Notes under the pieces: generated by a model
What the model saw: the letters and a program-made list of their open reading frames with translations, nothing else
Told to the model about the DNA's origin: nothing
Database searches by the model: none
Part shown: positions 55,094 through 63,229 of the stretch, piece after piece
Layout of the letters: each line of letters opens with the position of its first letter
How positions within the stretch are numbered: the first letter of the stretch is position 1
Made by a program: the position numbers and the translations under genes
DNA from: Pilimelia anulata
GTDB lineage: Bacteria; Actinomycetota; Actinomycetes; Mycobacteriales; Micromonosporaceae
Assembly: GCF_014647895.1 (NCBI RefSeq)
Contig: NZ_BMQB01000002.1
Location: 496,001 to 560,000 of the forward strand
Direction: 5' to 3'
Length of the DNA: 64,000 bases

Positions 55094-55597
55094 GTGACCG
55101 CTCTTCGCCGCATCATCGTGCCCGTCCTGCTCGCCATCGTCGGCGCCGGTCTGCTGACCGCGCCCGCTTCGCCCGCCGCCGCGGTCACCGTCGCCGCCGC
55201 CCGGGCCGCGAAGGCCAAGACCGAGCGGGCGAGCGCGCTGCGTTACCTGAACGCGTACCGGGTCCGCAGCGGCTGCCGCCCCGTCCGGGCGCTGAACACG
55301 CTGAACCTGGCCGCGCAGCGGCACGCGGCGGACATGGCGACCCGCGGCTACTTCAACCACGTGAGCCCCCGCACCGGCACGTTCGTCCAGCGGGCCCGCC
55401 GGGCCGGCTACCGCGCCCCGATGAGCGAGAACATCGCCTGGGGCCAGCCGAACGGCCGCTCGGCCTTCCTGGCCTGGCGCAACAGCCCGCCGCACCGCCG
55501 CAACATGGTCAACTGCGCGGCCCGGTCGGTCGGCACCGGCATGGCGTACTCGCGCACCGGCACCCCGTACTGGGTGCAGGTCTTCGGCCGGGTCTGA
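55094..55597 (+). CDS. Secreted CAP/SCP-domain protein
   Basis: The 167-residue protein has a signal peptide (1-30) and a CAP domain (about 45-167). Typical motifs are LNAYRVRSGCRPVRALNTLN, AQRHAADMATRGYFNHVSPR, MSENIAWG and AWRNSPPHRRNMVN. The last part has WVQVFGRV. Bacterial CAP proteins are often secreted and have unclear biochemical roles. GTG 55094 is the start. A strong T-tailed terminator follows. Confidence 0.92.
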   Translation: MTALRRIIVPVLLAIVGAGLLTAPASPAAAVTVAAARAAKAKTERASALRYLNAYRVRSGCRPVRALNTLNLAAQRHAADMATRGYFNHVSPRTGTFVQRARRAGYRAPMSENIAWGQPNGRSAFLAWRNSPPHRRNMVNCAARSVGTGMAYSRTGTPYWVQVFGRV

Positions 55598-55619
55598 CCC
55601 CCGGCGCACCAGCCACCGA

Positions 55620-55657
55620 GCGCGGCCACCGTATTCACGGTGGCCGCGCTTGTTGTT
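55620..55657 (+). terminator. Rho-independent terminator after the CAP gene
   Basis: A perfect 13-bp stem (55620-55632 with 55637-55649) around ATTC is followed by TTGTTGTT. It is the best intrinsic terminator in the window. Confidence 0.93.
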
Positions 55658-55724
55658 ACGGGACGTGTGAATGTCCACACCGCGGGTAACTCTGGCGCCA
55701 GAGGCCGAGGTGAAGGAGGTTCAC

Positions 55725-56531
55725 ATGGGTGACATCAGCGCCGCCATGACCGATATGTGGCGTTCAGTGGCGAACATCGCCCCGAAGGCCATCATGTTCG
55801 TGGTCATCCTGGCGGCCGGCTGGATCGTGGCGAGCGTGCTCCGCCGCCTGCTCGACGCCGGGCTGGAGCGGATCGGCTTCGACCGGCTGGTCGCGCGCGG
55901 CGCGATCGGGCGGGCGATGCAGCGGAGCCGGTACGACGCCAGCGACGTCCTCGCCCGGCTCGCCTACTACACCGTGCTGCTGTTCACCCTCCAGCTCGCG
56001 TTCGGCGTCTTCGGCGCCAATCCGGTCAGCGCGCTCATCAACGACGTCGTGGCCTGGCTGCCGCGGGCGTTCGTGGCGATCGTCATCGTGCTGGTCGCCG
56101 GGGCGATCGCCAGCGGCGCCGGCGACCTGATCCAGGGCTCGCTCGGCGGGCTCTCCTCGGGCCGGCTGCTCGGCGGCATCGCCCGGGTGGCGATCCTGGC
56201 CATGGGCGTCATCGCCGCGCTGAACCAGGTCGGCATCGCCGTCACGGTCACCAACTCCGTCATGATCGCCGCCCTGGCGACGATCTCCGGCATCGCCATC
56301 GTGGGCATCGGCGGCGGGCTGATCAAGCCGATGTCCCAGCGCTGGGACGGCTGGCTCCAGCGGGCCGAGGACGAGTCGCGGGCGATGATGGAGCAGGGCC
56401 GCGGGTACCGCAGCGCCCGGGACGACCTGGACCGGCGCCTGGCGGACCGCTCCGGGGCCACCGCGGCCGCGCCGGCGGCCGCCGGCGACGGGGCCGGCGT
56501 GATCCACGAGAGCGGCAGCGCCGGCCGCTGA
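55725..56531 (+). CDS. MscS-type small-conductance mechanosensitive channel family protein
   Basis: This 268-residue membrane protein has about five helices. The conserved TM-helix repeats read IMFVVILAAGWIVASVLRRLL, ALINDVVAWLPRAFVAIVIV and ILAMGVIAALNQVGIAVT, the last like the pore-lining MscS helix. A basic C-terminus with RADLSR-free, Ala-rich tail follows. The beta domain of full MscS is absent. ATG 55725 has AAGGAGGT (55713-55720). A perfect bidirectional terminator follows the stop. Confidence 0.85.
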   Translation: MGDISAAMTDMWRSVANIAPKAIMFVVILAAGWIVASVLRRLLDAGLERIGFDRLVARGAIGRAMQRSRYDASDVLARLAYYTVLLFTLQLAFGVFGANPVSALINDVVAWLPRAFVAIVIVLVAGAIASGAGDLIQGSLGGLSSGRLLGGIARVAILAMGVIAALNQVGIAVTVTNSVMIAALATISGIAIVGIGGGLIKPMSQRWDGWLQRAEDESRAMMEQGRGYRSARDDLDRRLADRSGATAAAPAAAGDGAGVIHESGSAGR

Positions 56532-56538
56532 CACGCGA

Positions 56539-56574
56539 CGAGGGCGGGACCCCGGTGGGGGTCCCGCCCTCGTG
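56539..56574. terminator. Perfect 16-bp bidirectional terminator
   Basis: 56539-56554 is the exact complement of 56559-56574 with a GGTG loop. It lies between the MscS-family stop (56531) and the convergent stop at 56587. Confidence 0.88.
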
Positions 56575-56586
56575 CTGCGTCGTGGC

Positions 56587-57021
56587 TCAGGCCAGCGCGG
56601 TGTGCAGCGCGCACACGGCCAGCAGCCGGGTGCAGACCCAGTCGGCCCGGGTCCAGTCCACCGGCCCCTCCGGCACCCGCCAGCCGTGGCCGGCGGCGGA
56701 CTCGCGCAGGCCGCGGGCGTAGCCGGCCAGGGCGGAGGCGGTCAGCGGCACGGTGTCGCCGGCCAGGCTGTCCCGGACGGCGGCGGCGTGCTGGTCGATC
56801 GCGGCACCGAGGCCGGGCGCGATCTCGGCCGCGGCGAGGCCGCGGTGGCCGATGGTGTCCATGAGGTCGGTGAGGGCGGTGCGCGCCGTGCGCGTGGCGG
56901 CCCGGCCGCCGAACACCCCGAGCAGCCCGCTGACCAGCCGGGACACGCCGCTGGCGCGCTCGGCCGCCGCGTCCGGCTGCGGCTCGGCCGGGCGGGTCGC
57001 CTCGTCGCCGTGGGCCGACAT
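56587..57021 (-). CDS. Small helical protein, possibly DUF6401
   Basis: The 144-residue cytosolic protein has a disordered N-terminus (1-28) and a compact helical domain (about 50-140) with ARTALTDLMDTIGHRGLAAA, GLGAAIDQHAAAVRDSL and WTRADWVCTRLLAVCALH. The middle block resembles DUF6401, a family of unknown role in actinobacteria; this is from memory. ATG 57021 shares one base with the upstream gene's stop (TGATG), so translation is coupled to the small membrane protein. Confidence 0.65.
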   Translation of the reverse strand: MSAHGDEATRPAEPQPDAAAERASGVSRLVSGLLGVFGGRAATRTARTALTDLMDTIGHRGLAAAEIAPGLGAAIDQHAAAVRDSLAGDTVPLTASALAGYARGLRESAAGHGWRVPEGPVDWTRADWVCTRLLAVCALHTALA

Positions 57022-57260
57022 CAGGACGTCTCCTTCGCGGTACGGGCGGCCTCGTCGGCGGCCATCCGCCGGGCGGCGCGCCCGGCCTCGTCGTCGGCCA
57101 GCAGGACGACGGCGAGCAGGCCCGCGACGCAGATGCTGAGCAGCCACGAGGCGTCCGGCAGCAGGCGCGCGACGACGGGGGCGTGCAGCGACAGCAGCAC
57201 GAAGCCCACCCACGCCCAGCGGCGCTGGCGGGTGCTCAGGAAGCGTGCGTCAGTTGGCAT
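57021..57260 (-). CDS. Small two-helix membrane protein
   Basis: The 79-residue protein has two membrane helices (about 14-32, 38-53) and a charged tail (DDEAGRAARRMAADEAARTA). ATG 57260 is the start, and its stop overlaps the start of the next gene. No family was recognised; a partner role for that gene is likely from overlap alone. Confidence 0.7.
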   Translation of the reverse strand: MPTDARFLSTRQRRWAWVGFVLLSLHAPVVARLLPDASWLLSICVAGLLAVVLLADDEAGRAARRMAADEAARTAKETS

Positions 57261-57344
57261 GCCCAGTAGTCTGGCGGCCCCGGGGGTGTCCGCCCCGTGC
57301 CGAACGGGTGCGGCTGGGTAGCGGCCGCCGCCCGCCGCACCGGG

Positions 57345-57420
57345 CCGGTCCGGGCGGGATGGACCGGTCCGGGCGGGATGGACCGGTCCGGGCGGGACGG
57401 ATCGGGTCAGGCCGGGACGG
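57345..57420. repeat. 19-bp tandem repeat, three copies plus a degenerate fourth
   Basis: The unit CCGGTCCGGGCGGGATGGA occurs at 57345-57363 and 57364-57382, and with one change at 57383-57401. A decayed fourth runs into the 3' end of the next gene. It lies in a 146-bp gap between two minus-strand genes. Confidence 0.9.
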
Positions 57421-58648
57421 CCGCCAGGTCGGCGGTGTGCCAGGTGTACTGCCGGCCCGGCTCGCCGAGCGCCCACCACAGCATCGTGCCCTGCGACTCC
57501 ACCACCGCCGCCCCGCGGGCCACCTCGATGACCTGCTTGGTCTTGATGTCGTACAGCCGCAGCGTGATCGTCCCGGTCATCGGGTCCTCGGGGATGCTGA
57601 ACGGCTCGAACCGCCCGGCGACGGCCACGTCGTTCATCACCGTGCCGACCGGGCCGGCCATCCGCTCCCGCCCGGTGCCGTCCGGGCGCATGACGTCGAC
57701 CCGGCTGAGCCCGTTCGGCCCGGACACGCCCACCCGGCACCAGGCCGGCGTGCACTTGATCGACTCGGTGGGGGTGGTGCTGACCGTGCGCTCGGTGCGC
57801 TTCTTGCTGTCGTAGATCCTCGCCGGTACCGAGATCGCCGACTCGGCCGACGTCAGGTACGGCCAGGTGGACAGCGACAGCAGCGTCGGCACCTTCTGCC
57901 GGGTCACCTTCCCGCCGCCGAGCGGGACCGAGCGCAGCTCGGCCGGGATGTACTTGATGTTGCCGCCGGTCAGCCAGTGCACCTTGCCCTCGGCGACCAC
58001 CAGGTCGTACGCGCTCTTGCGGAACGTCGCGTTCCCGGTGTCCGTGGTGATCACGCTCGGCTTGCCCGTGGCCAGGTCGATCCGCCAGATCGTCGTGACG
58101 AACGAGCCCTTCTCGCTGTACGACTCGGCGAACACGACCGTACCGGGGTCGGCGACGGTGAAGCCGTTGAAGATCGGGTCGATCGCGGCGGGGATGCGGC
58201 GGACCTCGGTGGCGGCGCCGTCGGCCCGGCGCAGCATGATCCGGTGCGTCTCGCCGTCCGGGGTGCGGGCCATGCCGACGGCGAGGTCGGCGTTCACGAA
58301 CAGCCGCGGGGTGAACGTGGCGTTGTCGTCGAGGTTGCCGGCGAACGGCGCCGAGACCCGCACGCCCGGCCACGCCTTCGCGATCGGGATCGACCCGTCC
58401 GCCGGGCCGGCCGGCGCCGGCGGTGCCGCCTTGTCGGTGGGGTGCAGCAGCAGGACACCCGCGGCGAGCACCGCCGCGGCGACCCCGCCGGCCCCGACCA
58501 GCGTGCGGGCGGGCAGGGCCCGCAGCCGCGCCAGGGGGCCGCCGGGGGCGGTCTGCGGGGCGTCGCCGGTACGGCCGGGGCGGCGCGATCGGGCGGTGCG
58601 CTGCCGGGGGATCCGGTCGGTGGTCTCGGACGGTCGCTGCTGTGCCAC
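57407..58648 (-). CDS. Membrane-anchored protein with a beta-propeller-like extracytoplasmic domain
   Basis: The 413-residue product has a basic N-terminus, one membrane helix (about 51-68) and a long extracytoplasmic part with repeated beta-strand blocks (RRADGAATEVRRIPAAIDPI, TIWRIDLATGKPSVITTDTG, VDVMRPDGTGRERMAGPVGT, LRLYDIKTKQVIEV). The pattern recalls TolB/WD-like repeats of actinobacterial unknown proteins. Two cysteines (KCTPAWC) probably form a disulfide. GTG 58648 is the start. The function is unknown. Confidence 0.75.
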   Translation of the reverse strand: MAQQRPSETTDRIPRQRTARSRRPGRTGDAPQTAPGGPLARLRALPARTLVGAGGVAAAVLAAGVLLLHPTDKAAPPAPAGPADGSIPIAKAWPGVRVSAPFAGNLDDNATFTPRLFVNADLAVGMARTPDGETHRIMLRRADGAATEVRRIPAAIDPIFNGFTVADPGTVVFAESYSEKGSFVTTIWRIDLATGKPSVITTDTGNATFRKSAYDLVVAEGKVHWLTGGNIKYIPAELRSVPLGGGKVTRQKVPTLLSLSTWPYLTSAESAISVPARIYDSKKRTERTVSTTPTESIKCTPAWCRVGVSGPNGLSRVDVMRPDGTGRERMAGPVGTVMNDVAVAGRFEPFSIPEDPMTGTITLRLYDIKTKQVIEVARGAAVVESQGTMLWWALGEPGRQYTWHTADLAAVPA

Positions 58649-58826
58649 GTCGGCACTCTAGTGGACCGCAACGTATTCCGACACATCTATATGGCCTCGT
58701 CCCGGGGCCCGGCCCGGCCGGCGCGACCGCCCCGATGGCCGACGCGGGCGGGCGCCCGGTGCCGTACCCGGGCGACGCGGATGGGCGGTTCATGTTTATT
58801 TCCGGCCGCCCGGGGCAGTCGGGGGA

Positions 58827-60044
58827 GTGCCGTGCATCGCGATCGTCAGCAGCAACATCAGCGCCGGGGACGTGCTCGACCCGCGGCCCGGCCGGCGCGC
58901 GGGCGACGCGGCGCGGCTGCGTGAGCTGGGCACCGCGCTGGCGGGATTGCAGCACGACGTGCGGCTCTACGCCGTCCGCGACGACCCGGCGCTGCCGGAG
59001 GGCCGGCGGCTCGGCGGCGGGCTGGCCTTCCGCACCGTCGAGACCGGTGACGGCGCCGCGCCGGAGGCCGGCGCGGCGGGCTGGCTGGCGACCCACTGGG
59101 CGCTGGGGGACTGGGCGCCGGACGTCGTGCACGCCCTCGGCTGGCGGGCGGGCCGGGCCAGCATCAGCGCCGCCCGGGACCGCGGCGCCGCGGTGATCCA
59201 GGCGTTCGGCGGCGCCGTCGCCGCCGACGCGGAGCGGGCCCGGATCAGCCGGGCGCTCGGCCGGCTCGCCGACCGGGTCGTCGTCGGCAGCGGCGCCGAG
59301 CTGGAGACGCTGGTCCGCTGGGGTGTGCCGCGTGGCCGGATCAGCCACGTGCCGCCCGGCGTGGACCCCGTCCGGTTCCATCCGTCCGGGCCGGTCGCGC
59401 CGCGCAGCGTCGACGTCCCGCGGCTGCTGGTGGTCGGCCGGCCGGCGCCGCAGCACGGGCACGCCGACCTGGCCGCCGCGCTGCGGCTGGTGCCGGGCGC
59501 GGAGTGCGTGGCGCTGGGCGCCGAGGCCGACGACGCCGCCTGGCTGGCCGGGGTCGCCGCGGCGGCGGGCGTCGCGGACCGGTTCGTCGCCGTACCGCCG
59601 GTGCCGCCGGCCGACCTGCCGGCCTGGTACCGCTCCGCCGACGTCGTCGTCTGCCCCGCCCGCACCCCGACCCGGCACGCGCCGGTGCTGGAGGCGATGG
59701 CCTCGGGCGTGCCGATCGTGGCGACCGCAGTGGGCGGGCTCGTCGACGCGGTGGTGGACGGGCTGACCGGCGACCTGGTCGCGGCGGGCTCGCCGCGGGC
59801 GCTGGGCGCGGCGATCCGCCGGATGCTGCGCGACGACGTGCGCCGCATGTCGTACGCCACCGCCGCGCTGGACCGGGCCCGGCACTGCTACTCGTGGACC
59901 CGCTGCGCCACCCAGCTCGCGGGCGTCTACACCGCCGCCCTGCCCGCCGCCGCGGCGCCGGACGACCGGATCCCGGCGGCGCCGGACGCCGACCGGGCCG
60001 CCGCGGCGCTGCCGGAACCCGACCGCGCCCCGGTGGACGCCTGA
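58827..60044 (+). CDS. GT4 glycosyltransferase
   Basis: This 405-residue GT-B transferase has an N-terminal Rossmann domain (CIAIVSSNISAGDVLDP, GTALAGLQHDVRLYAV) and the hinge VPPGVDPVRF. The C-terminal nucleotide-sugar site has VVCPARTPTRHAPVLEAMAS and PIVATAVGGLVDAV. The glutamate in VLEAMA fits the second catalytic-type Glu of GT4. It lacks the DSRVQK signature of the cluster at 20-28 kb, so it is a different subfamily. GTG 58827 is used. The C-terminal 40 residues are disordered. Confidence 0.87.
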   Translation: MPCIAIVSSNISAGDVLDPRPGRRAGDAARLRELGTALAGLQHDVRLYAVRDDPALPEGRRLGGGLAFRTVETGDGAAPEAGAAGWLATHWALGDWAPDVVHALGWRAGRASISAARDRGAAVIQAFGGAVAADAERARISRALGRLADRVVVGSGAELETLVRWGVPRGRISHVPPGVDPVRFHPSGPVAPRSVDVPRLLVVGRPAPQHGHADLAAALRLVPGAECVALGAEADDAAWLAGVAAAAGVADRFVAVPPVPPADLPAWYRSADVVVCPARTPTRHAPVLEAMASGVPIVATAVGGLVDAVVDGLTGDLVAAGSPRALGAAIRRMLRDDVRRMSYATAALDRARHCYSWTRCATQLAGVYTAALPAAAAPDDRIPAAPDADRAAAALPEPDRAPVDA

Positions 60045-60102
60045 CGACACCGGCGCGGCCGGCCGGACCGAGAGCCCGACCGGGACACGCGGACCGGCTG
60101 GG

Positions 60103-60606
60103 TCAGTCGGCGCAGACCGCCGCCAGCTCGTCCCGGAACCGCCGCTCGGCGTCGGTCACCCGCTCGCCGCCGACGCCCAGCACGCCGCCGCTGCGGACCG
60201 CGCCGATCACCGCGTCCGCTACCGAGACCAGCCAGTGCGTGTACGCCCCGCGCTCGCCCTCGTCCACCCGGTCGGCCAGCAGCGCGCGGGCGACCCGGGC
60301 CCGGTCGATGGTGTCCCTGGCGGCCAGCTCCGGGTCCGGCGGCGTGATCGTCAGCGGGTCCTCGCCCGCCTCCGGGTCGCCGACCCGGCCGAGCAGGGCG
60401 ACGGCGATCGCCGTGACCAGCGGGCTCGGTGACTCGCGCCCGGCCGAGATCACCTCGTGGCCGGCGGCGCTCTCCGCGCGCGAGCGGCGGGCGCTGTCGG
60501 GCTCGATCGCCGCGGCGGCGGTCACCACCGCCTCCGGCAGGCCGACGAGCAGGCTCCACTCCCCGTCGGAGAAGCCCCACTGATCGCGTGCACCGTTGTC
60601 CGTCAT
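60103..60606 (-). CDS. Unknown alpha-helical protein
   Basis: The 167-residue product has no membrane helix. It contains GFSDGEWSLLVGLPEAVVTA, AGHEVISAGRESPSPLVTAI, and a helical C-terminus (VTDAERRFRDELAAVCAD). ATG 60606 is chosen; GTG 60615 is an alternative. No family was recognised. It could be cotranscribed with the GNAT gene 66 bp upstream. Confidence 0.65.
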   Translation of the reverse strand: MTDNGARDQWGFSDGEWSLLVGLPEAVVTAAAAIEPDSARRSRAESAAGHEVISAGRESPSPLVTAIAVALLGRVGDPEAGEDPLTITPPDPELAARDTIDRARVARALLADRVDEGERGAYTHWLVSVADAVIGAVRSGGVLGVGGERVTDAERRFRDELAAVCAD

Positions 60607-60672
60607 GCCCTCCACCCTCGCACGGGCCCGCTCGGGCCGCCCGGCGGGCGGGGGCGGACCACCCGACCGGCG

Positions 60673-60987
60673 TCAGTCGCCGGCGGGGCCGCTCCACTGT
60701 GCCCGGTCGCCCGCGACCAGGTCGGCGTACCGCGGCTCCAGGCGCAGCACGTGGTCGACGAAGGGGCAGACCGGCACGATCCGCCGGCCGCTGTCCCGGA
60801 CGGCGTCCAGCGCCCGGGTCACCAGCACCGTGGCGATGCCGCCGCCCCGGCGCGCGGGGTCCACGCCGGTGTGGGTGAGGGCCAGCACGTCGCCGCGGAC
60901 CTGATAGTCCAGCACCCCGACCCGCTCGGCGCCGTCGTGCGCGACGAAGCGCTGCCGGTCCGGCTCCTCGGTGACCGTAATGTCCAT
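60673..60987 (-). CDS. GNAT-family N-acetyltransferase (short, YjdJ type)
   Basis: The 104-residue protein is a minimal GNAT fold of the short PF14542 type. VGVLDYQVRGDVLALTHTGV is followed by the acetyl-CoA P-loop RRGGGIA, then ALDAVRDSGRRIVPVCPFVD. The substrate is unknown. ATG 60987 is only 24 bp from the divergent lipoprotein ATG, leaving no room for a leader on either side. Confidence 0.88.
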   Translation of the reverse strand: MDITVTEEPDRQRFVAHDGAERVGVLDYQVRGDVLALTHTGVDPARRGGGIATVLVTRALDAVRDSGRRIVPVCPFVDHVLRLEPRYADLVAGDRAQWSGPAGD

Positions 60988-61011
60988 GACAGTGCACGTT
61001 ACTCTGGCCGC

Positions 61012-61347
61012 ATGAATTCCCGTACCGGCAGGCGGCGTCCCGCCCTCGTCCTGGCCGCCCTGGCCCTGTCCGTCGGCGCGCTCGCCGGCTGCGGCGGCAA
61101 CAACTCCGACACGAGCTGCGACCTGAACTCGTGCACGGTCACCTTCAACGGGGTGAACGCGAGCGCCAGCATCCTCGGCGTCGAGGCGCGGGTGGTCAGC
61201 GTGCAGGGCGACCAGGTGACCATCCAGGTCGCCGGCCAGCAGGCCAACCTCAGGGTCGGCCAGCAGGCGGTGGACGTCGGCGGCTTCCAGGCCACGCTGC
61301 AGAGCGCCGACGCCGACCGCATCGTGGTCCGGATCGCCCGCCCCTGA
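61012..61347 (+). CDS. Small lipoprotein
   Basis: The 111-residue protein has a signal peptide with lipobox LAGC (Cys27). A linker with NNSDTSCDLNSC follows, and a compact beta domain (about 45-111) reads CTVTFNGVNASASILGVEAR, VVSVQGDQVTIQVAGQ and VVRIARP. TACTCT at 61000-61005 lies six bases before the ATG, so a leaderless mRNA is likely. Only six bases separate its stop from the convergent reductase stop. The function is unknown. Confidence 0.75.
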   Translation: MNSRTGRRRPALVLAALALSVGALAGCGGNNSDTSCDLNSCTVTFNGVNASASILGVEARVVSVQGDQVTIQVAGQQANLRVGQQAVDVGGFQATLQSADADRIVVRIARP

Positions 61348-61353
61348 CCCGGC

Positions 61354-62325
61354 TCACCAGCGGTGGTGGACCTGCGGCCGGACCAGCTCGTCGTACACCT
61401 CGGCGATCCGCGCCTGCGCGTCGATGTGCAGCGGCCGCAGGTCGGCCGCGGCGGCGTTGGCGCGCGCCTGCGCGGGTGTCCGGGCGCCGGGGATGACGGC
61501 GGTGACGCCCGGCTGGTCGACGATCCAGCGCAGCGCGAACTGCGCCATCGCCACCCCCGGCGGGACGACCGACTCCAGCGCCCGCACCGCGGCCAGGCCG
61601 ATGTGGTAGTCGAGGCCGGCGAACGTCTCGCCGTCGACGTCCTCCCGGCGCCCCGCGCACCGGTGGTCGTCGGCGGCGAACGGGGTGTCCTCCCGGTACG
61701 CCCCGCACAGCAGCCCGCTGGCCAGCGGCACCCGGGCGAGCACCGCCACGCCGGCCTCCTGCGCCGCGGGCAGCACGCACTCGATCGCCTTGGGGCGCAG
61801 CGGGTTCAGCACCACCTCGATGCTGGCCACGCCGGGCCGGGCGATGGCCGACAGGCCCTCGGCGCAGCTCCGCACGCTGACGCCGTACCCGCTGATCCGC
61901 TTCTCGTCGATGAGGATGTCGAGCGCGTCGAACACCTCGTCGGACAGGTACACCTCCGGCGGCGGGCAGTGCAGGTGCACGAGGTCGAGCACCTCGACGC
62001 CGAGGTTGGCCCGGGAGCGGTCGGTCCAGGCCCGGAAGCTGTCCAGGTGGTACGCCGACAGCGGCTCGCCGCCGCCCATCTTGGTGGCGATGACCACGTT
62101 GGCGAGCGGGTGGTCCGCGAGGTACCGGCCGATCAGCCGCTCGCAGTGCCCCGCGCCGTACGTGTCGGCGGTGTCGATCAGCGTGACGCCGGCGTCGACG
62201 GCCGCGGTGATCGTGGCGACGGCCCGGTCGTCGTCGACCGGCCCCCAGTCGCCACCGTGCTGCGAGGTGCCGATGCCGATCACGCTGACGTCGGTGGCCA
62301 TCCGGGGTATCGCGCGCTTCTCCAC
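61354..62325 (-). CDS. Aldo/keto reductase
   Basis: The 323-residue enzyme has an AKR barrel. Active-site residues are in LIDTADTYGAG (Asp, Tyr), VIATKMGG (Lys) and LVHLHCPP (His), and the C-terminal NADPH motif is VIPGARTPAQARAN. It reduces aldehydes or ketones with NADPH; the substrate is unknown. GTG 62325 (VEKRAIPRM) is used. An in-frame ATG at 62379 has no support. Confidence 0.92.
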   Translation of the reverse strand: MEKRAIPRMATDVSVIGIGTSQHGGDWGPVDDDRAVATITAAVDAGVTLIDTADTYGAGHCERLIGRYLADHPLANVVIATKMGGGEPLSAYHLDSFRAWTDRSRANLGVEVLDLVHLHCPPPEVYLSDEVFDALDILIDEKRISGYGVSVRSCAEGLSAIARPGVASIEVVLNPLRPKAIECVLPAAQEAGVAVLARVPLASGLLCGAYREDTPFAADDHRCAGRREDVDGETFAGLDYHIGLAAVRALESVVPPGVAMAQFALRWIVDQPGVTAVIPGARTPAQARANAAAADLRPLHIDAQARIAEVYDELVRPQVHHRW

Positions 62326-62425
62326 GCCCGCAGCGTAACGGCTACAGGTTGCAGCGCGACGATAACTCTGGGTGACCATCGCGAGGAAGTAATGTAAGAC
62401 GTACGTACGGTTTCAGGAGCCGCCC

Positions 62426-63229
62426 ATGTGGGACCCCACGCTCTACCTCCAGTTCGCCGACCAGCGCTCGCGCCCGTTCGCCGAACTCCTCGCCCGGCTG
62501 CCGCTCACCGACCCCCGGCGGATCGTCGACCTCGGCGCCGGCCCCGGCCACCTCACCGCCGAGCTGGCCCGCCGCTGGCCCGGTGCCGCGGTCAGCGGCG
62601 TCGACGCCGACCCCGCGATGGTCGCCCGGGCCCGGGCCGACCACCCCGGCCTGGCCTTCGACCCCGGCGACGTGCGCACCTGGGAACCGCCCGCCGACCT
62701 CGACCTGCTCGTCTGCCACGCCGTCCTCCAGTGGGTGCCCGGCCACGAGGAGCTGCTCGCCCGCTGGGCCCGCACGCTGCCGGCCGGCTGCTGGCTCGCC
62801 GTCCAGGTGCCCGGCAGCCACGACGCCCCCGCGCACGTCGCGGTGCGCGCGGTCGCCGCGCTGCCGCGCTGGCGGGAGCGGCTCGCCGCCGTCGCCGTCC
62901 GCCGCCCGGTCGCCGACCCGCTGGCGTACGCCCGGCTGCTGCACGCCGCCGGCGCCGCCGCCGACGCGTGGGAGACGACGTACGTGCACGTCCTGCCCGC
63001 CCCGGCCGACGCGCCGCACCCGGTGCTGACCTGGTTGGAGGGCACCGGCCTGCGCCCGGTCCGGGCCGCGCTCACCGACGACGCGGACTGGGCGGCGTAC
63101 CGGGCCGCGCTCGGCGAGCGGCTGGCCGCCGCGTACCCGGTCGAGGGCGGCGTGGTCCACTATCCGTTCCGCCGCGTCTTCATCGCCGCTCGCGTCGGCG
63201 GCGCCGCCACAGTGGAGGAGACCCCGTGA
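62426..63229 (+). CDS. Trans-aconitate 2-methyltransferase-like SAM methyltransferase
   Basis: This 267-residue class-I methyltransferase starts MWDPTLYLQFADQRSRPF, the Tam start. The SAM motif is IVDLGAGPGHLT, the post-motif is VSGVDADPAMV, and LDLLVCHAVLQWV and VQVPGSHDAPAH follow. Tam methylates trans-aconitate, an inhibitor of aconitase. AGGAG (62416-62420) precedes ATG 62426. It overlaps the deaminase start in GTGA. Confidence 0.9.
   Translation: MWDPTLYLQFADQRSRPFAELLARLPLTDPRRIVDLGAGPGHLTAELARRWPGAAVSGVDADPAMVARARADHPGLAFDPGDVRTWEPPADLDLLVCHAVLQWVPGHEELLARWARTLPAGCWLAVQVPGSHDAPAHVAVRAVAALPRWRERLAAVAVRRPVADPLAYARLLHAAGAAADAWETTYVHVLPAPADAPHPVLTWLEGTGLRPVRAALTDDADWAAYRAALGERLAAAYPVEGGVVHYPFRRVFIAARVGGAATVEETP

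Noticed and set aside
57345..57420. CRISPR-like or attachment-site repeat
   Set aside because: Contiguous 19-bp tandem units without spacers, no integrase and no element boundary.
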